Below, one piece after another: positions 48,101 through 58,038 of a stretch of 64,000 nt of DNA; the first letter of the stretch is position 1; every line of letters starts with the position of its first letter. Origin of the DNA: Anas platyrhynchos (taxonomy: Eukaryota; Chordata; Aves; Anseriformes; Anatidae); contig NC_092602.1 in assembly GCF_047663525.1 (NCBI RefSeq), forward strand, positions 5,401,501-5,465,500. The letters run 5' to 3'. The notes under the pieces were generated by a model. The model saw only the letters and a list, made by a program, of their open reading frames with translations, did no database searches and was not told the origin of the DNA. The translations under genes were made by a program, and so were the position numbers.

Positions 48101-51100
48101 AAACGTTCAAAAAATTGTACATGCAGTGCCTTGATGTGTTAGATCAGCAGCACAGATCCGCTGTTTTGTTTTTCTCTTCGTTGTGCTAATCCTTATTTGC
48201 TGCACAGGTATTTTTGGGGGGTCTTCCCATCTACGTTCGTATTTTGCAACCCATATTTTGTAAGCTGAGGTTCTAGGCTATGGGAACAGGTATGGCCGTG
48301 CAGCTCTGGTCTGCAGTGTGTAGCTAAGCATGCTGCTGCAGTGAGACAGTACTGCAGTGTGGTGTTAGAGGGCACTCTGGGCCTCGCAGGGCTGTGTCCT
48401 AACCCTAACAGTCTGCCATTCAAGATTCCTGTGAATTCTTGTGTTATTTGGGTCTTGGCCAAAATTCAGCTCGAGTATAATTGCACTTGGCCTTCTGTTA
48501 AACCTTCCCTTCTGTCCCAGCTGACAGTGGCAGTCTCCAATTCCTGTTCCTATCTACTGTGTAATCTTGCTGGGCTTCTGTTTAAAAAATGACTTTGTTC
48601 CAAGCCAGGAGTGGCTGACTTTAGAAGCCCAACCAGTCCCGGTACAAATCAGAGGGGGAATAGGAAGGCTGAAGTGGTGCTTGCAAAGTTTGGGGTGGGT
48701 CTTGTATTGCTTCAGCTTCTACTTAATAGCAGGAGAAAAAGTAACTTACAGAGATCTTGACACTGCCTTTTTGTCTGCCCCTTCCTTTCCATGCTGTGGA
48801 GTGCAGCAGGGAGAAGGAGACGACCAGGAGTTTGCTGAACGACAAGCGCCTGATCGCTGAGCAGAAGGAGCGCTACAGCCAGTACAGCGTGGTCGTGGAA
48901 GAGGTTCCTGTGCAGCCAGGGGAAGCTCAGCTCTACAGGGAGGACTATGAGGACGAGTACGATGACACTTATGATGGAAACCAAGTGGGGGCGAATGATG
49001 CTGACTCGGATGATGAGTTGATCAGCAGGAGGTAGGTGCTGGGGCTTCAGTGTGTGCAAAATTGATGGGAATTTCCTTTTTTAGTTGCTGGTGCTTTCTA
49101 TGTCATGTGTGAGGGAGCTGTTCTGTGGCGTGCACCCAGGAAGTTACCAAGCTCCCACATTCTGTGTCTGCAGGATTTGGCCATCACCTCTGCTCTGCAT
49201 CCAGATCTAAGAGGGGACTTTGACATTGTGCTGGAACTTGCACTCAGCAGTGCTTCTGTTTATAGGATAACTGCCCTGCAGCAGGGGGGAAATGGGCTCT
49301 CTGGGATGATGACTGAGTGTAGCTGGGCAGCGTAAAGTAAAATGGCTGGTTAGCAAAGCAAAAGCTTGAAATTTCGGAAATGGTAGGAGTGGAGTTTTAC
49401 TCTGTGCCAGTCCCCTCTGGCTTCTCGTGCTGCTTCCTGGAATTCAGCCTGCGACAGACTGCACAGCGCTCTGCACAGCGCCTGGCAGCTGGAGGCAATC
49501 AGCTTTTAGTGAGCAAAGGGTTAGTTTGGCACGGGTCTTGTAGAATATTTGTTTTAGAAATATGAGCTAGAGGTAGAAAAGACATTTTACAAGCTGGTTT
49601 AACGTTTCTGAAGGTGACCTTTTAAATTTTGGTGTGTTATGAGTATGTCACTATTTCCAGCCTAAAGCCAAAATGCATCTGGCAGGCGATTTGGTTCATT
49701 TTGCCTTTTTTTTTTCCCTCCTAAAGCAGGTTGAAACCAATTCACATCCTTTTTGTGGTTTGCCTTTAACGGTGTGGTCCTCAAGTCTCTTCCTGTCTTT
49801 CAGATGCTCAGTGCTCTCTGCTTCTAGAGAGGCAGCAGGAACAATTATTGGATGTCATTGCTGAAAATTAGAGCTATAGGTTTGAGGGAACAGAGACTCA
49901 TTTAGTTCTACGTTTATTTCTTGACAGTGGACTGGTGGATTTGAATCCCAATAGAATTTAAATAAATAAAAATAAAGCCACACACATCAAAGAAGAGCTA
50001 TAGGCACGTGCTGGATTTCCACTCACCCACCTGCAGGCCCTTTGTGCTGCTTTGCATGTTCAGGGTGATTCATAAAGCCTGATGGATCTCTCCAAGCATT
50101 TCCCCCTGTGTGAAACTGGGGCACAGCAGTGGAACTGGGGCTCTGGATAACCACCAGCCAGCCCTAGTGGTTTCAGAGCACAAAGCTTTCTGAGCATTAA
50201 CGTGTTTCTGGCTGTTTGAGCTTGAGGTTTGAGGGTTTGCCTTGCTACAATAGATGCTCCCTAAACGGTGAGCTAAAGCTAAAGTACAAGTCCACTGCTC
50301 CTTACTAATGCCTGGTGGGGTGCCTGGCACCCCTTCTCCCAAAGGAAGCAGTCATTTCCCTGGAGAAATTCCTTGTAAGGTTTCAGGATTTATTTAAAAA
50401 AAATAAAATAAATATTTTGTGTGTGTTAATTGCCCATAGTAAATATTAGCTACTGAATCTTTTTTTCTCCAGAAAAAGAGGCAAGTCCATGAAACTTGTG
50501 TATCGTGTTTTTGAAAGCAATGCTGTGAAATGAAAAGGGCGTGCTGTGCTGTGCTGTTCAGCGAAACACTTGTGGCTGTGCTCTCTTCATTGTTTGATGT
50601 GTGTGTCTTAATTCTCAGGCCATTCACAACTCCTCAAGTCTTGAGACCAAAAGGACAGGAGGAAGGACAGGAAGATGAGGAAGAGGATGAAGAGGAAGAG
50701 GAAGAAGCTGAAAAGGAAAGACCAAAGGTGACATTTAGTTTGCTGTTGGAATTGCATTAAGGTTCATCTTACGTCTTACCAGCTTCACCTGTTAATGTTT
50801 GCCAGAGATGATGGGAATTGATTTCCTCTTTCAGAGAGGGAATCTTTTAATGTTAGCACGGAGGCTGAGCTGCTTTCCAGAGAGGCTACTTCTGTGGTGT
50901 GCTGGACTGTGAAATGTCCCCTGAGTACAGCTATCTACAGCTTCCTAGGCTAGCCTTACTGGAGTGATGACACTTACTCCGTGGAGAGGTTTAATCTCCT
51001 TTATTCTGTAGACAGACGATGCCAGCAGAATGGTGTCAGGGTCACTGAGGCTCTGTTGTCATGGATATCCTGGAGATGGGGGTGTTAGTGGTGTTGCTGG

Positions 51101-52073
51101 CAGAGGTAGGATGTGGGAAGAAGTCTGAGGTTTTCTGCCAGGTTTTGTGTTTAGTGTCACTGACAGCAACCCTGTGGGTTCTGCCATATAATGAATAATG
51201 AATTCTCTGTTCTGTGGTCTGACAGAACTGCTCCTGCTCTCGCTCTGAGAGTGATGCTGGTGAGTTTACCCCAGCACTGACCTCTTTCCTTCCTCCCCAC
51301 GGTAGGACCACTTCGTGCAGGACCCAGCTGTGCTGCGGGAGAGAGCTGAAGCCAGGCGGCTGGCTTTTCTCGCAAGGAAGGGGGGGTAAGTGAACATCTC
51401 CCTCTGTGGGGTGTGAAACCACAACTCTGCTGGCATTAGTGAATATCTTGCTGCTGACTTGAGTGGTTGAGGAGCCGTACCTGTTCCTTAGCATTCCTGT
51501 CTTCAGGGTCACCACCATGCTGGTGGTAATGTCCTTGCCCAGCTTTTACTTCCCTGCTGGTTGTGCTATCTCATCAAATGGGGTGGCACGTCCCTTTAAC
51601 GTAATCGGCATAACCCCATGCAAGATTGGATCTTGGAAAGCACGGCTTCCTGGAGCCTGAACAGCTCCCGCAGGGATTTCAGGGCAGTGTAATCACTGAC
51701 AACCTCAGAGCATAAAAGGGTGGAGTCACTGCGTGGCTGACGCTGAGACTCGGCCACTGCAGAAAACCTGCAGAGCTGAGGTGAGCCACGGCTCGGGGGC
51801 TGACGGCTCAGCTCCTCGCTCCCAAGTCTGTTCTTAAATGGTGCATTTCATTCTTTATGTATGCAGTGTGCTTGTTGTAACATCCTTCTCCCCGTGCACT
51901 GCAGGCACAAGCACGACAGCTCTGCTGTTGTTGGGAACGTGAAGGGGCACGGGCAGAACCGGGAAACGGTGCAGGAACGAAGGAAGAAGGAAGCAAATAA
52001 AAGCACAAGAGCTAATCACAATCGGCGAGTCATGGCTGACAGAAAGCGGAATAAAGGCATGATTCCTTCCTGA
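30186..52073 (+). CDS. ASCC2: ASCC2, activating signal cointegrator 1 complex subunit 2 (18 coding exons, complete)
   Basis: Coding exons: 30186-30266, 31392-31550, 31868-32038, 33753-33882, 35521-35588, 36844-36954, 37847-37959, 39983-40057, 40630-40737, 41567-41635, 42373-42447, 42772-42958, 43492-43706, 45350-45469, 48807-49031, 50619-50727, 51306-51385, 51905-52073 (TGA 52071-52073). Junctions are phase-consistent and sum to 754 codons; human ASCC2 has 757. The exon at 30171 carries 15 untranslated bases before ATG (MPALPLDELQL). Family knowledge: ASCC2 binds ASCC3 helicase through its N-terminal half and K63-linked ubiquitin through a CUE domain. It serves ALKBH3-linked alkylation repair in nuclear foci and, with ASCC3 and TRIP4, splits collided ribosomes. 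Seen here: N-terminal ASCC3-binding region, CUE domain near residues 464-511, a Glu-rich run near 650-667, and a basic tail ending KGMIPS. Odd: intron 12 is U12-type, and exon 16 has a NAGNAG acceptor. Splice sites were assigned by eye. Confidence 0.96.
36260..36325 (-). mobile_element. Short CR1 3' tail in ASCC2 intron 6
   Basis: TCACAGAATCACAGAATGGT followed by 'tgagattggaagagag' is the reverse complement of the CR1 terminus with its octamer repeat. Only the last 50-60 bases of the element are present, a typical heavily 5'-truncated insertion. Confidence 0.8.
40162..40192. repeat. (CT)n followed by poly-T microsatellite
   Basis: About eight CT units pass directly into a run of about 16 T in ASCC2 intron 9. 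A compound microsatellite, probably length-variable. Confidence 0.9.
42448..42771 (+). other. ASCC2: U12-type (minor spliceosome) intron 12 of ASCC2
   Basis: The donor reads GTATCCTTTG at 42448-42457, matching the U12 consensus (A/G)TATCCTTT over all nine positions. TTCCTTAAT at 42750-42758 matches the U12 branch-site consensus TTCCTTAAC at eight of nine, with the branch adenosine about 14-15 bases before the AG at 42770-42771. That is the short spacing typical of minor introns. The intron interrupts a leucine codon in phase 2 (CT then A), between QQASST and DETRTAY. It is only 324 bases long and includes a CR1 scrap. All other ASCC2 introns I located have U2-like donors. Confidence 0.9.
42600..42665 (-). 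mobile_element. Short CR1 3' tail inside the U12-type intron
   Basis: AATCACAGTATCACAGAATG is followed by 'ttggaagggacctctggagg' and 'tcaccaggttcaactcc', the reverse complement of a CR1 terminus. Severely 5'-truncated. Confidence 0.85.
43038..43073. repeat. 18-bp tandem duplication downstream of ASCC2 exon 13
   Basis: CTAACCTTTGCTAGATTT and CTTACCTTTGCTAGATTT lie head to tail with one mismatch, about 80 bases after the exon 13 donor at 42959. Probably a recent slippage duplication. Confidence 0.85.
43492..43706 (+). CDS. ASCC2: ASCC2 coding exon carrying the CUE ubiquitin-binding domain
   Basis: This exon encodes residues 450-521 or so. After an alanine-rich stretch it enters VELDSLISQVKDLLPDLGEG (residues 464-483) and then QVINNILEDKL (498-508). 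The Leu-Pro in the first helix and the Ile-Leu in the third form the classic ubiquitin-contact patches of CUE domains. From memory, human Leu506, reported as needed for ubiquitin binding, corresponds to the leucine at 504 here. All core residues are kept, so ubiquitin binding should be intact. Confidence 0.93.
50619..50727 (+). CDS. ASCC2: ASCC2 coding exon with Glu/Asp-rich acidic tract
   Basis: Encodes about residues 637-672. After RPFTTPQVLRPKG it becomes nearly pure acidic (EDEEEDEEEEEEAEKE). The GAG/GAA codon run is a simple repeat and probably length-variable between species; the human protein has a comparable acidic segment at this point. Confidence 0.92.
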
Positions 52074-52661
52074 AGGACTTCCCCAGGTGTTGCATCATCC
52101 CCAGTCCTCTGCTTTGGAGGCAGTTGTGCTCCGTTCCCCTGGCCCTCCCTTAGCTCAGGGGACTGGATGTCGTGGTCCAATACCTGGCACTTCAGCTCGA
52201 TGCGGAATTGCACACCCCGTGGGAGGGCTGCACGTCTTGGAGAGGAGCTGCCCGCCCCCAGGCACACCCTGTGGCTGATTTCTGCTCTGTGGAGAGGGGT
52301 GCGTGACAGCGGGCTGCACCCTGCTGCGTGGGGCAGGCTGCACCAGCCGTTGGTTTCCTTTTGTACTATTTATAATTCGCAGAGGTTTATTTTCATACTG
52401 GCTCCTCCCGCCCTCACTGCAACCTGAGGGGGCTTCCAGGCCACGTGGCTGGCTGCCCAAAGGGCAGCTCTGTGGCTTGTGGCAAGGCTTCCCCAGAGCA
52501 GCCCGTACAGCTCCCCTGAAATGCCTTACCCTGCAGTAAAGCATGAAGACTGGCAGGAAAGCGCTCGGGCTCTTGCCGTTGCTGACACCCGGGAGTTCAG
52601 GTGAATAAGGCTCTCATAAATTTCTGTCCCTCGAGTGAGGTGTGTGAAAACAGAACACGCA

Positions 52662-52667
52662 AATAAA
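52662..52667 (+). terminator. ASCC2: ASCC2 polyadenylation signal
   Basis: A canonical AATAAA about 590 bases after the stop codon, followed within 20-40 bases by a GT-rich element (GTAGTTGGTGTTTT). Cleavage is expected near 52680-52690. This gives a 3' UTR of roughly 0.6 kb. Confidence 0.8.
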
Positions 52668-52689
52668 TGATTTAAATCTCGTAGTTGGT

Positions 52690-54640
52690 GTTTTAGGCTC
52701 TCACGAACTGTATCGGTCCTTAAGGAACGTCGCTACTGCGCTGCCTCTGCGGGCGATGGAATTCACTTGCTGCTTCGTGTTGGTTCAGTTAAATGAGCTC
52801 TGGCCGCTGAGACTCGAGGTGCTTGAAAATCAGGATCACGGCATCCTGTGTCAGCTAGCAGCAGCGTGGAAATGGGAGTTGAAGATAGCAGGGTCAGAGT
52901 CCCCGGGGAGCTGCCTCCTGATAACTGCTTGTCACGCTCCGTGGAGCAGAACTGCCCTGCTCATCCCGTTTGCTGTTTGGAAGGCTGGGAGCCATTGGTA
53001 AATAGTGCTTTCTAGTTGCTGAAAGGGCTTTCCCTGAGGACTCTCTTTTGTGATGGAGTTGCTCCCTGCGCAGGGAGACCGGCAAGTCCCTCAGCTGGCT
53101 CTGTAACCTCTCGGTAAGGTGCTTGAATGCCAAGGCATTGGCTGCTACACTGTGCCTAGGCAAACCTGGAATCCCAGCAGCTGGTGGAAAGCTGCTCCAA
53201 TTGCTCTTGTCAGAGAGTGTGTGTCTTTTTGGAGCATGCTTATCCTCATGGGGACAAACTTCCAGGTAAACCATTTCATTTTTGCTTGGTTAATGTGCTC
53301 CGGAAGCTCCCTCCTCACCACCGCACTCCGTTTTTTTCTGGTGATGAAGCTGCCTGTGATCATCCACGTGCTGAATAAACTACCCCAGGGCTGTGTGGCG
53401 TTACAGCTCCTGGTCCAGGGTCACTCCAGTGCCGTCCTCCCCCTTCTCAGCACCGCAGTAGCACTGGAGGCACCTAGGTTGGTTGCTGCCTCGTTTTATG
53501 CAGAGGGCAGGGACTCCAGGGCTGGACAGTTCCCTGCTGCTGCCAAACAAGGTTGTGCCGGTCTGTTTCCAGAAGTGTAGCAACGGCTATCACTATTATG
53601 CAAATCAGGTGAAGTCCTAAATGCTGCGGGGATGAGGTTTTCCTCTGCACATCAGTACTGCCCCAACCTCAGATCAACAAGGCGCGGGAGAAAGTGGATT
53701 TCTGAGAAGCTGCTGAATGTAATTCCCTGTCAAGGGAAATTACCTGCTGGGATAACTAACTCTCTTTTCTTTTATAGCTACTGTTCTCCGGACTAATAGC
53801 TTCATTTATTCCTTGCCAGTCTGGTACGATGCAGTTTTCCCCTTCCTAATACTGCATTCAGCCTTAGTTCTGGCTTCTAAGAAGCTGCAAATCTCTATCA
53901 CTTGCTCAGCATAGCGTGAAGCCATCAGCGCTGCAGACAGGCCTCGTAGTAAAGCAGCACTCCTTTATGGGCTGAAATTACCCCAGGAAAGCTTAAACAG
54001 CTCCTCTTAAGCAGCTCTATAAAAGCACAGCTGGGACGCTGAAAGCTGGAGTTGTTCTTTGCTCAAAATCAAGCACAATGTTTTAAAGTCCTCTTTAATG
54101 TTCTTGGAGCAAATGTTTTACTCCTGTCTGGCACGTATTTACAAACACAATAAAGCTTCTCGCATTAGCGCTGGCTGTAATCTGCTCTGTCTCATCCATT
54201 GCTGAAAGTGCTGCTTATTAGGGAAAATATAGGAAATAAGGGGAAATATAGGAAGGAGGGAGAGGCGTGGGCTCCGTGTCCTGCAGCAGCAGGCTCAGGA
54301 TGAGAGGTGCCCACCCTCGAGTCCTCACAGACGTTTCACTGCCCTTTCACTGCTGTGAAATGATGGAGGGCCATGAACCAGCACAGCCCTGCGTGAAAAA
54401 AGTAAATGAGTGGTTTGAAAGCCCCTGATTTAAGCCCCTGGTCTTTGAACAAGGCTGGAAGAACTCACAGGCAGAAGCCCAGGTTGTTGTGACAGGCCCG
54501 AGCTGTGTAAGTGCTTTCACAGCACACTGAGAACAGCCTGCTTAGGGACCTGCACCTGGGGCTGTGTTTAAGCATCCTTCATCTCCTAGGTAGAGAGACT
54601 TAAGGCAGAACCAAGGACAAATCGAGTAAACGCATGAGCC
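52690..54640. other. Spacer between convergent ASCC2 and UQCR10
   Basis: No exon, RNA gene or recognised transposon. A small near-tandem repeat at about 54221-54258 (GGGAAAATATAGGAAATAAG, then GGGGAAATATAGGAAGG) is visible, and an AATAAA at about 54150 on the plus strand has no gene to serve that I can see. Confidence 0.5.
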
Positions 54641-54661
54641 TGAGACACGGGCCAAGAACTT

Positions 54662-54672
54662 TTTATTTTATT
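54662..54672 (-). terminator. UQCR10: UQCR10 polyadenylation signals
   Basis: The plus strand TTTATTTTATT is, on the minus strand, two overlapping AATAAA hexamers, about 200 bases after the UQCR10 stop codon. Cleavage is expected near 54640-54650. Confidence 0.75.
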
Positions 54673-54868
54673 TAACACAAAGTTTCAACACAGCAGCAGA
54701 ACTCCTGGAGTCCAACGCATTTTACATCATATCAGGAGGTGGCTGATACAATCTGGCTCGGAGGCGATCAGGAACCCAATTCCATTTTGATCCAGCTGGT
54801 TTCAGGACACCAAATCCTTCTCTGCAGTGTTTTTTGCCACCCCAGGCTGGATCCTGCTGCTGAGCGTT

Positions 54869-56212
54869 TCAGTTGTCACTCGCTTCATACTTGTGCTTGA
54901 TGTGTTTCCACAGTTTCTGTATAAAAACAAAAAAATGAAATTAGCTCGTGTTTCAACGGCGTTATGATAAATTTTCACTTTAAAGCAAGTTGTTCTGAAG
55001 CCTGCACTGGTAACAGACACTAGGGGACAGAAGAACCTGCAGGGGCACACGTCCTAGGTGACAGCTTACCCGCTGTGACAGGCACACCCTGTCCCCCAGC
55101 AGCACAACAAAAAGGTTTCAGGGCACACAGCTGAGTGCCACCAGCCCGCTCCTTGCTCATGGAGCTCATGTGGAACAGACCTGGTGGCACCTTTTGTCCT
55201 CTGGTCCCTCTGGCTTCCCTCTCTGCCTTCCTGCCCTTCTGATGGGGCTTGCAAAGAGCAGCACACTGCCTGTGCTGGGAGGGCCGTGGGTGCTGCCCTG
55301 CCCCAGCTCCCCAGGCTGATCCTGACACAGGTGTGCGAATCCTGCACCCAGTGGTCCTGAGAATAGACAGGGCAGGGCAGGAGCCCCCCCTGCTCTCTGG
55401 CTCCACAAAGCAGAGCTGCCAAGAGCACTGCGCTCAGCGCCAGGACTTGGCCCCCACACAAGCAGGCTGCTCTGCCTGGGGAGATGCAGGATGCACAAGG
55501 GAACCCAACCCTGGCTGGGAAATCTGGTGGTGTGATCAGGACTAACAGGAACACCGTGCGTGCTGCACTTTTCCTAGAAAACGCTTTAATATCTTTTTTT
55601 AAAGCTAATTTGGTTTTAAATCCCTGCTTAAGAAAACGTGAAGGCATAGAAGCTTAAAGCTACAATTAGAAAAGGAGCTGAGTGCTCAGTTCAAACGTAA
55701 CATCACAACAACGACTGCTGCTAAGAAGCCGGGGCCCCTGCTCTCATTCTGAAGAAAACAAGAACAAGATTTTCTGCATTTTCTCAGCTCTGTCACCGCT
55801 CCTGGCACAGCTCCTCCAGCAGCGTGACCCCGCCTCTCTCCGTGCTGTTCCCCGCTGCCCTTTGAGCCCGTTCAGAGCCCGAGCAGCCAACGCAGGACTC
55901 GGGACAGCTCCACCCAGCACGGGCAGCGCCTCGGCGGCCCCTCAGCACCGAGCCCTGAGCGCCGAACACGACCCGTGAGGCCTCAGCGGCCGCCCCGTGA
56001 GGCGCGGGCAGGGCCGCGCTGACCTTCAGGGCCCGTCCCCGCGTCGGGATCGGCTCGGGGCCCGGCCTTACCCCTTCGTTGAGGTGCTCGAAGATGGCAT
56101 CGGCCCCCTGGTCGAAGGCGCGCTCGAAGACGACGGCGCCCAGCACGATGCTGAGGGCGAAGGTGGAGGTGCGGCGGAACAGCGAGCTGTACGCCTGCCT
56201 CAGCAGCGCCAT
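54869..56212 (-). CDS. UQCR10: UQCR10, cytochrome b-c1 complex subunit 9 (two coding exons, complete)
   Basis: Coding exons on the minus strand: 56212-56072 (47 codons, donor GTAAGG) and 54916-54869 (15 codons plus TGA, acceptor TACAG). The product has 62 residues; the human protein has 63. It is a small structural subunit of respiratory complex III in the inner mitochondrial membrane. Visible: a short N terminus MALLRQAYSS, the family signature LFRRTSTFAL, a single hydrophobic helix around residues 15-30, then FERAFDQGADAIFEHLNEG, and a basic C-terminal KLWKHIKHKYE ending ASDN instead of the mammalian NK. No cleavable presequence is apparent, as expected for this subunit. The start ATG sits in GCCAAGATGG, a strong Kozak context. 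It is divergent from ZMAT5 across a short shared promoter and convergent with ASCC2. Confidence 0.96.
54917..56071 (-). other. UQCR10: UQCR10 intron
   Basis: The single coding intron, GC-rich toward its 5' (right) end. It contains long open frames on both strands around 55.1-55.6 kb, but these have no recognisable domain and reflect the GC composition. No repeat or RNA gene recognised. Confidence 0.7.
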
Positions 56213-56326
56213 CTTGGCCGCGACTACCGCGCCTGCGCGCCGCGGGGCACGCTGGGAAATGTAGGCAAGCCGCGGGGGGTGCTGGGAGTTGTAGGCCGGA
56301 GGCGCGGAGCGGAGGCCTCGGGGGCG
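56213..56326. promoter_or_regulatory. Bidirectional promoter of UQCR10 (-) and ZMAT5 (+)
   Basis: About 110 bases separate the UQCR10 start codon (56212) from a plausible plus-strand first-exon donor (GCG then GTGAGC) ending at 56326. Inside are an NRF1-like CGCGCCTGCGCG at 56228-56239 (one mismatch to the palindromic consensus) and two ZNF143-type elements. Minus-strand CTACATTTCCCAGCGTGC is at 56264-56247 and CTACAACTCCCAGCACC at 56294-56278. A YY1-like CCAAGATGGC overlaps the UQCR10 start codon. No TATA box is seen. The island extends from about 55.8 to 56.7 kb. The same divergent pair exists in human. Confidence 0.8.
56290..56326 (+). other. ZMAT5: Candidate non-coding first exon of ZMAT5
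   Basis: A 5' UTR exon is required because the first coding exon begins more than 1.6 kb from the promoter with an acceptor upstream of the ATG. The best-placed donor is GGGGCG followed by GTGAGC at 56327. The start of transcription is not visible. Confidence 0.4.
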
Positions 56327-56332
56327 GTGAGC

Positions 56333-56545
56333 GGGGGGGGGAGGGAAAGGGAAGGGGGGGGGGCAATGGGGCCGTGCCCTTCATCTTCATCCTCCTCCTC
56401 CTCCTCTTCATCCTCCTGTCCCTGCCCTTCCTCCTTCCCTTCCTCTGCCCCCCCTCCTCCTCCTCCTGCCCCCTCAGCCCTGCTCCCGCCCATTTTCCCC
56501 TCACTCTTGCCTTCGCTTTTGCCCCCCCCCCCCCCCACCGCCCCT
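56333..56545. repeat. G-runs, (TCC)n and C-run low-complexity block
   Basis: Just inside the ZMAT5 side of the island are long G runs at 56333-56364, a TCCTCCTCC/TTCATCC tract at about 56380-56470 and a run of about 14 C at 56523-56536. On the minus strand the TCC tract is GGA-rich. It is likely hard to sequence and prone to slippage. Confidence 0.8.
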
Positions 56546-57943
56546 TATTTCTGCCCCTGCCCGCGGTGCCCCCCACAGACACGAGCTCAGGGCGAGGGGC
56601 CCAGCCCTGGAGTCACCCCTCCGCTCACCCCAGCTCCTCAACCCCTCACGGGGGGTCCTGGGCCCCTGGGTGCCCTGCTCGGGGGGTCCCTGTCCCTGTC
56701 CCTCTCCATCCGGGGGTCCCTCACCTGTGAGGGGCCTCGGGGTCCTCCATGAGGTGTGCAGGAATCCAAGAAAACACGAGGGGATTCACGAAGGCTCCTT
56801 GTGCCTCGACTTGCACCGGGTGAAACACCCGCTGGGTGTCACAGGACGTGGACGTTTTTTGTCCCATTTCATCCCAGAACGTGCTTCGAGGGGCTTAAGG
56901 TGGGGGATCCCGCCGTTAAGGCTTTAAAGCGTCGAGGCAGAAGACGGAGCCCTGATTTTTGTAATTGGATTTAGGCAGAAAGGCTTTAAATCTGCTACAA
57001 AGCCCGGCTGGCTGCGTGGGGGTGCAGGGGTCGCTTTGCCTGAATTCAGTTGCAAATCAGGGCCTAAAAATGAGAAAAGGAAGGGGGGAGCTGAGGCGGT
57101 TCGGTTCTTCATAAATCAGCCGGGTTTGGCGGTGATGGATTCCTTAGGGCACCGTTTTGGGGCTGAATAATGCCCTAATAACGCTCTTTGTTTACCATGG
57201 GAGCGGGCTGGGAGAGGGGCAGGAGGTCAGGCAGGGTAACCCACGCCCTGGGATTCTTCAAAAGATGAAAAATGAAAATATTCGGCGTGATCTGCGGAGG
57301 GGAGATCTCCGGCAGGACCTGGGGCTCCTCTGACTGCGTGTTTGTTTTTAATTATTATTATTATTATTTCATTCATCCCCTGCAGTGGGAATTGCTGTGC
57401 GATTTGGGAGCCAGCTCCTTTGGGACGTGGGCTCTGCCTGCCCGAAATCCTCAGGGGCTTTTCCCTGCTGCAGGGCAAGGACAGTAAGTCTGAATTCGGA
57501 GGCTGCTGCTCCAAGCAGAGGGAGCAAGGAGATTGCAGCAGGGAGATTTCAGCCCGGGCTGCTCTGCCCGCCAGGCCTGAGGACCTGAGGGAGGCCGTGA
57601 TGGGTTCTGACCGGGTTTGATTTATAAAATCTTTATTCCTCGTGCCATTTGTTAAATGTGTTCGGCTGTCAGGGCGCCCAAAGCTGGATTGTTGCCTGGG
57701 GGGCTCCTCTGCCAGCCCATCCATCTGCAGCATTTATCAGGCATCCCTCGGTGCCTGCCTCCCCTTGCAGGGCTGGACACGGGGAATTTCCTTCCTCTTG
57801 CTTCGTGCCGTGATTTGTGCCTCCGGGCAGAGATCCTGGACCTCTTGGGCTCCTGGGGCTGCTGTGGGCTGAGCCCCGGGGTGCTGCAGCACGAGGAAGG
57901 CACTCGGCAGACCCGAAATAATTGGAGTTGTTCTCCTTTCCAG
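56546..57943 (+). other. ZMAT5: ZMAT5 5' intron: nothing else recognised
   Basis: GC-rich at the left, falling to the right. It contains an (ATT)6 microsatellite at 57351-57368 and no coding exon that I can support. Confidence 0.55.
57351..57368. repeat. (ATT)6 microsatellite
   Basis: Six perfect ATT units in the ZMAT5 5' intron. Confidence 0.9.
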
Positions 57944-58038
57944 CAGGTGCTGTGAGTCTTGGATCCCCCGGCACGTCCCCGGGGCGAGGATGTCTGATGG
58001 CTCCCGGGTGGTGCTGAGGCTGCTGAGCTGGAAGAGAG

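Larger units (their letters stand above)
30267..51904 (+). other. ASCC2: ASCC2 introns: no additional gene seen
   Basis: The long introns (intron 2 at 30267-31391, 4 at 32039-33752, 5 at 33883-35520, 6 at 35589-36843, 7 at 36955-37846, 8 at 37960-39982, 14 at 43707-45349, 15 at 45470-48806, 16 at 49032-50618) hold no nested gene that I can support. I looked for C/D and H/ACA snoRNA boxes and for strong hairpins and saw nothing convincing. They contain two short CR1 tails (36260, 42600), a CT/T microsatellite and T-rich runs. Intron 1 (29067-30170) starts with a G-rich stretch. Confidence 0.6.

Noticed and set aside
32039..48806. Possible snoRNA genes in ASCC2 introns
   Set aside because: A few isolated TGATGA or CTGA strings occur (for example near 32221), but no pairing terminal stems with matched C and D boxes at proper distance were found.
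55066..55647. 193-codon minus-strand frame in the UQCR10 intron
   Set aside because: UQCR10 exons splice directly over it to a 62-residue protein of family length; no similarity to any domain.
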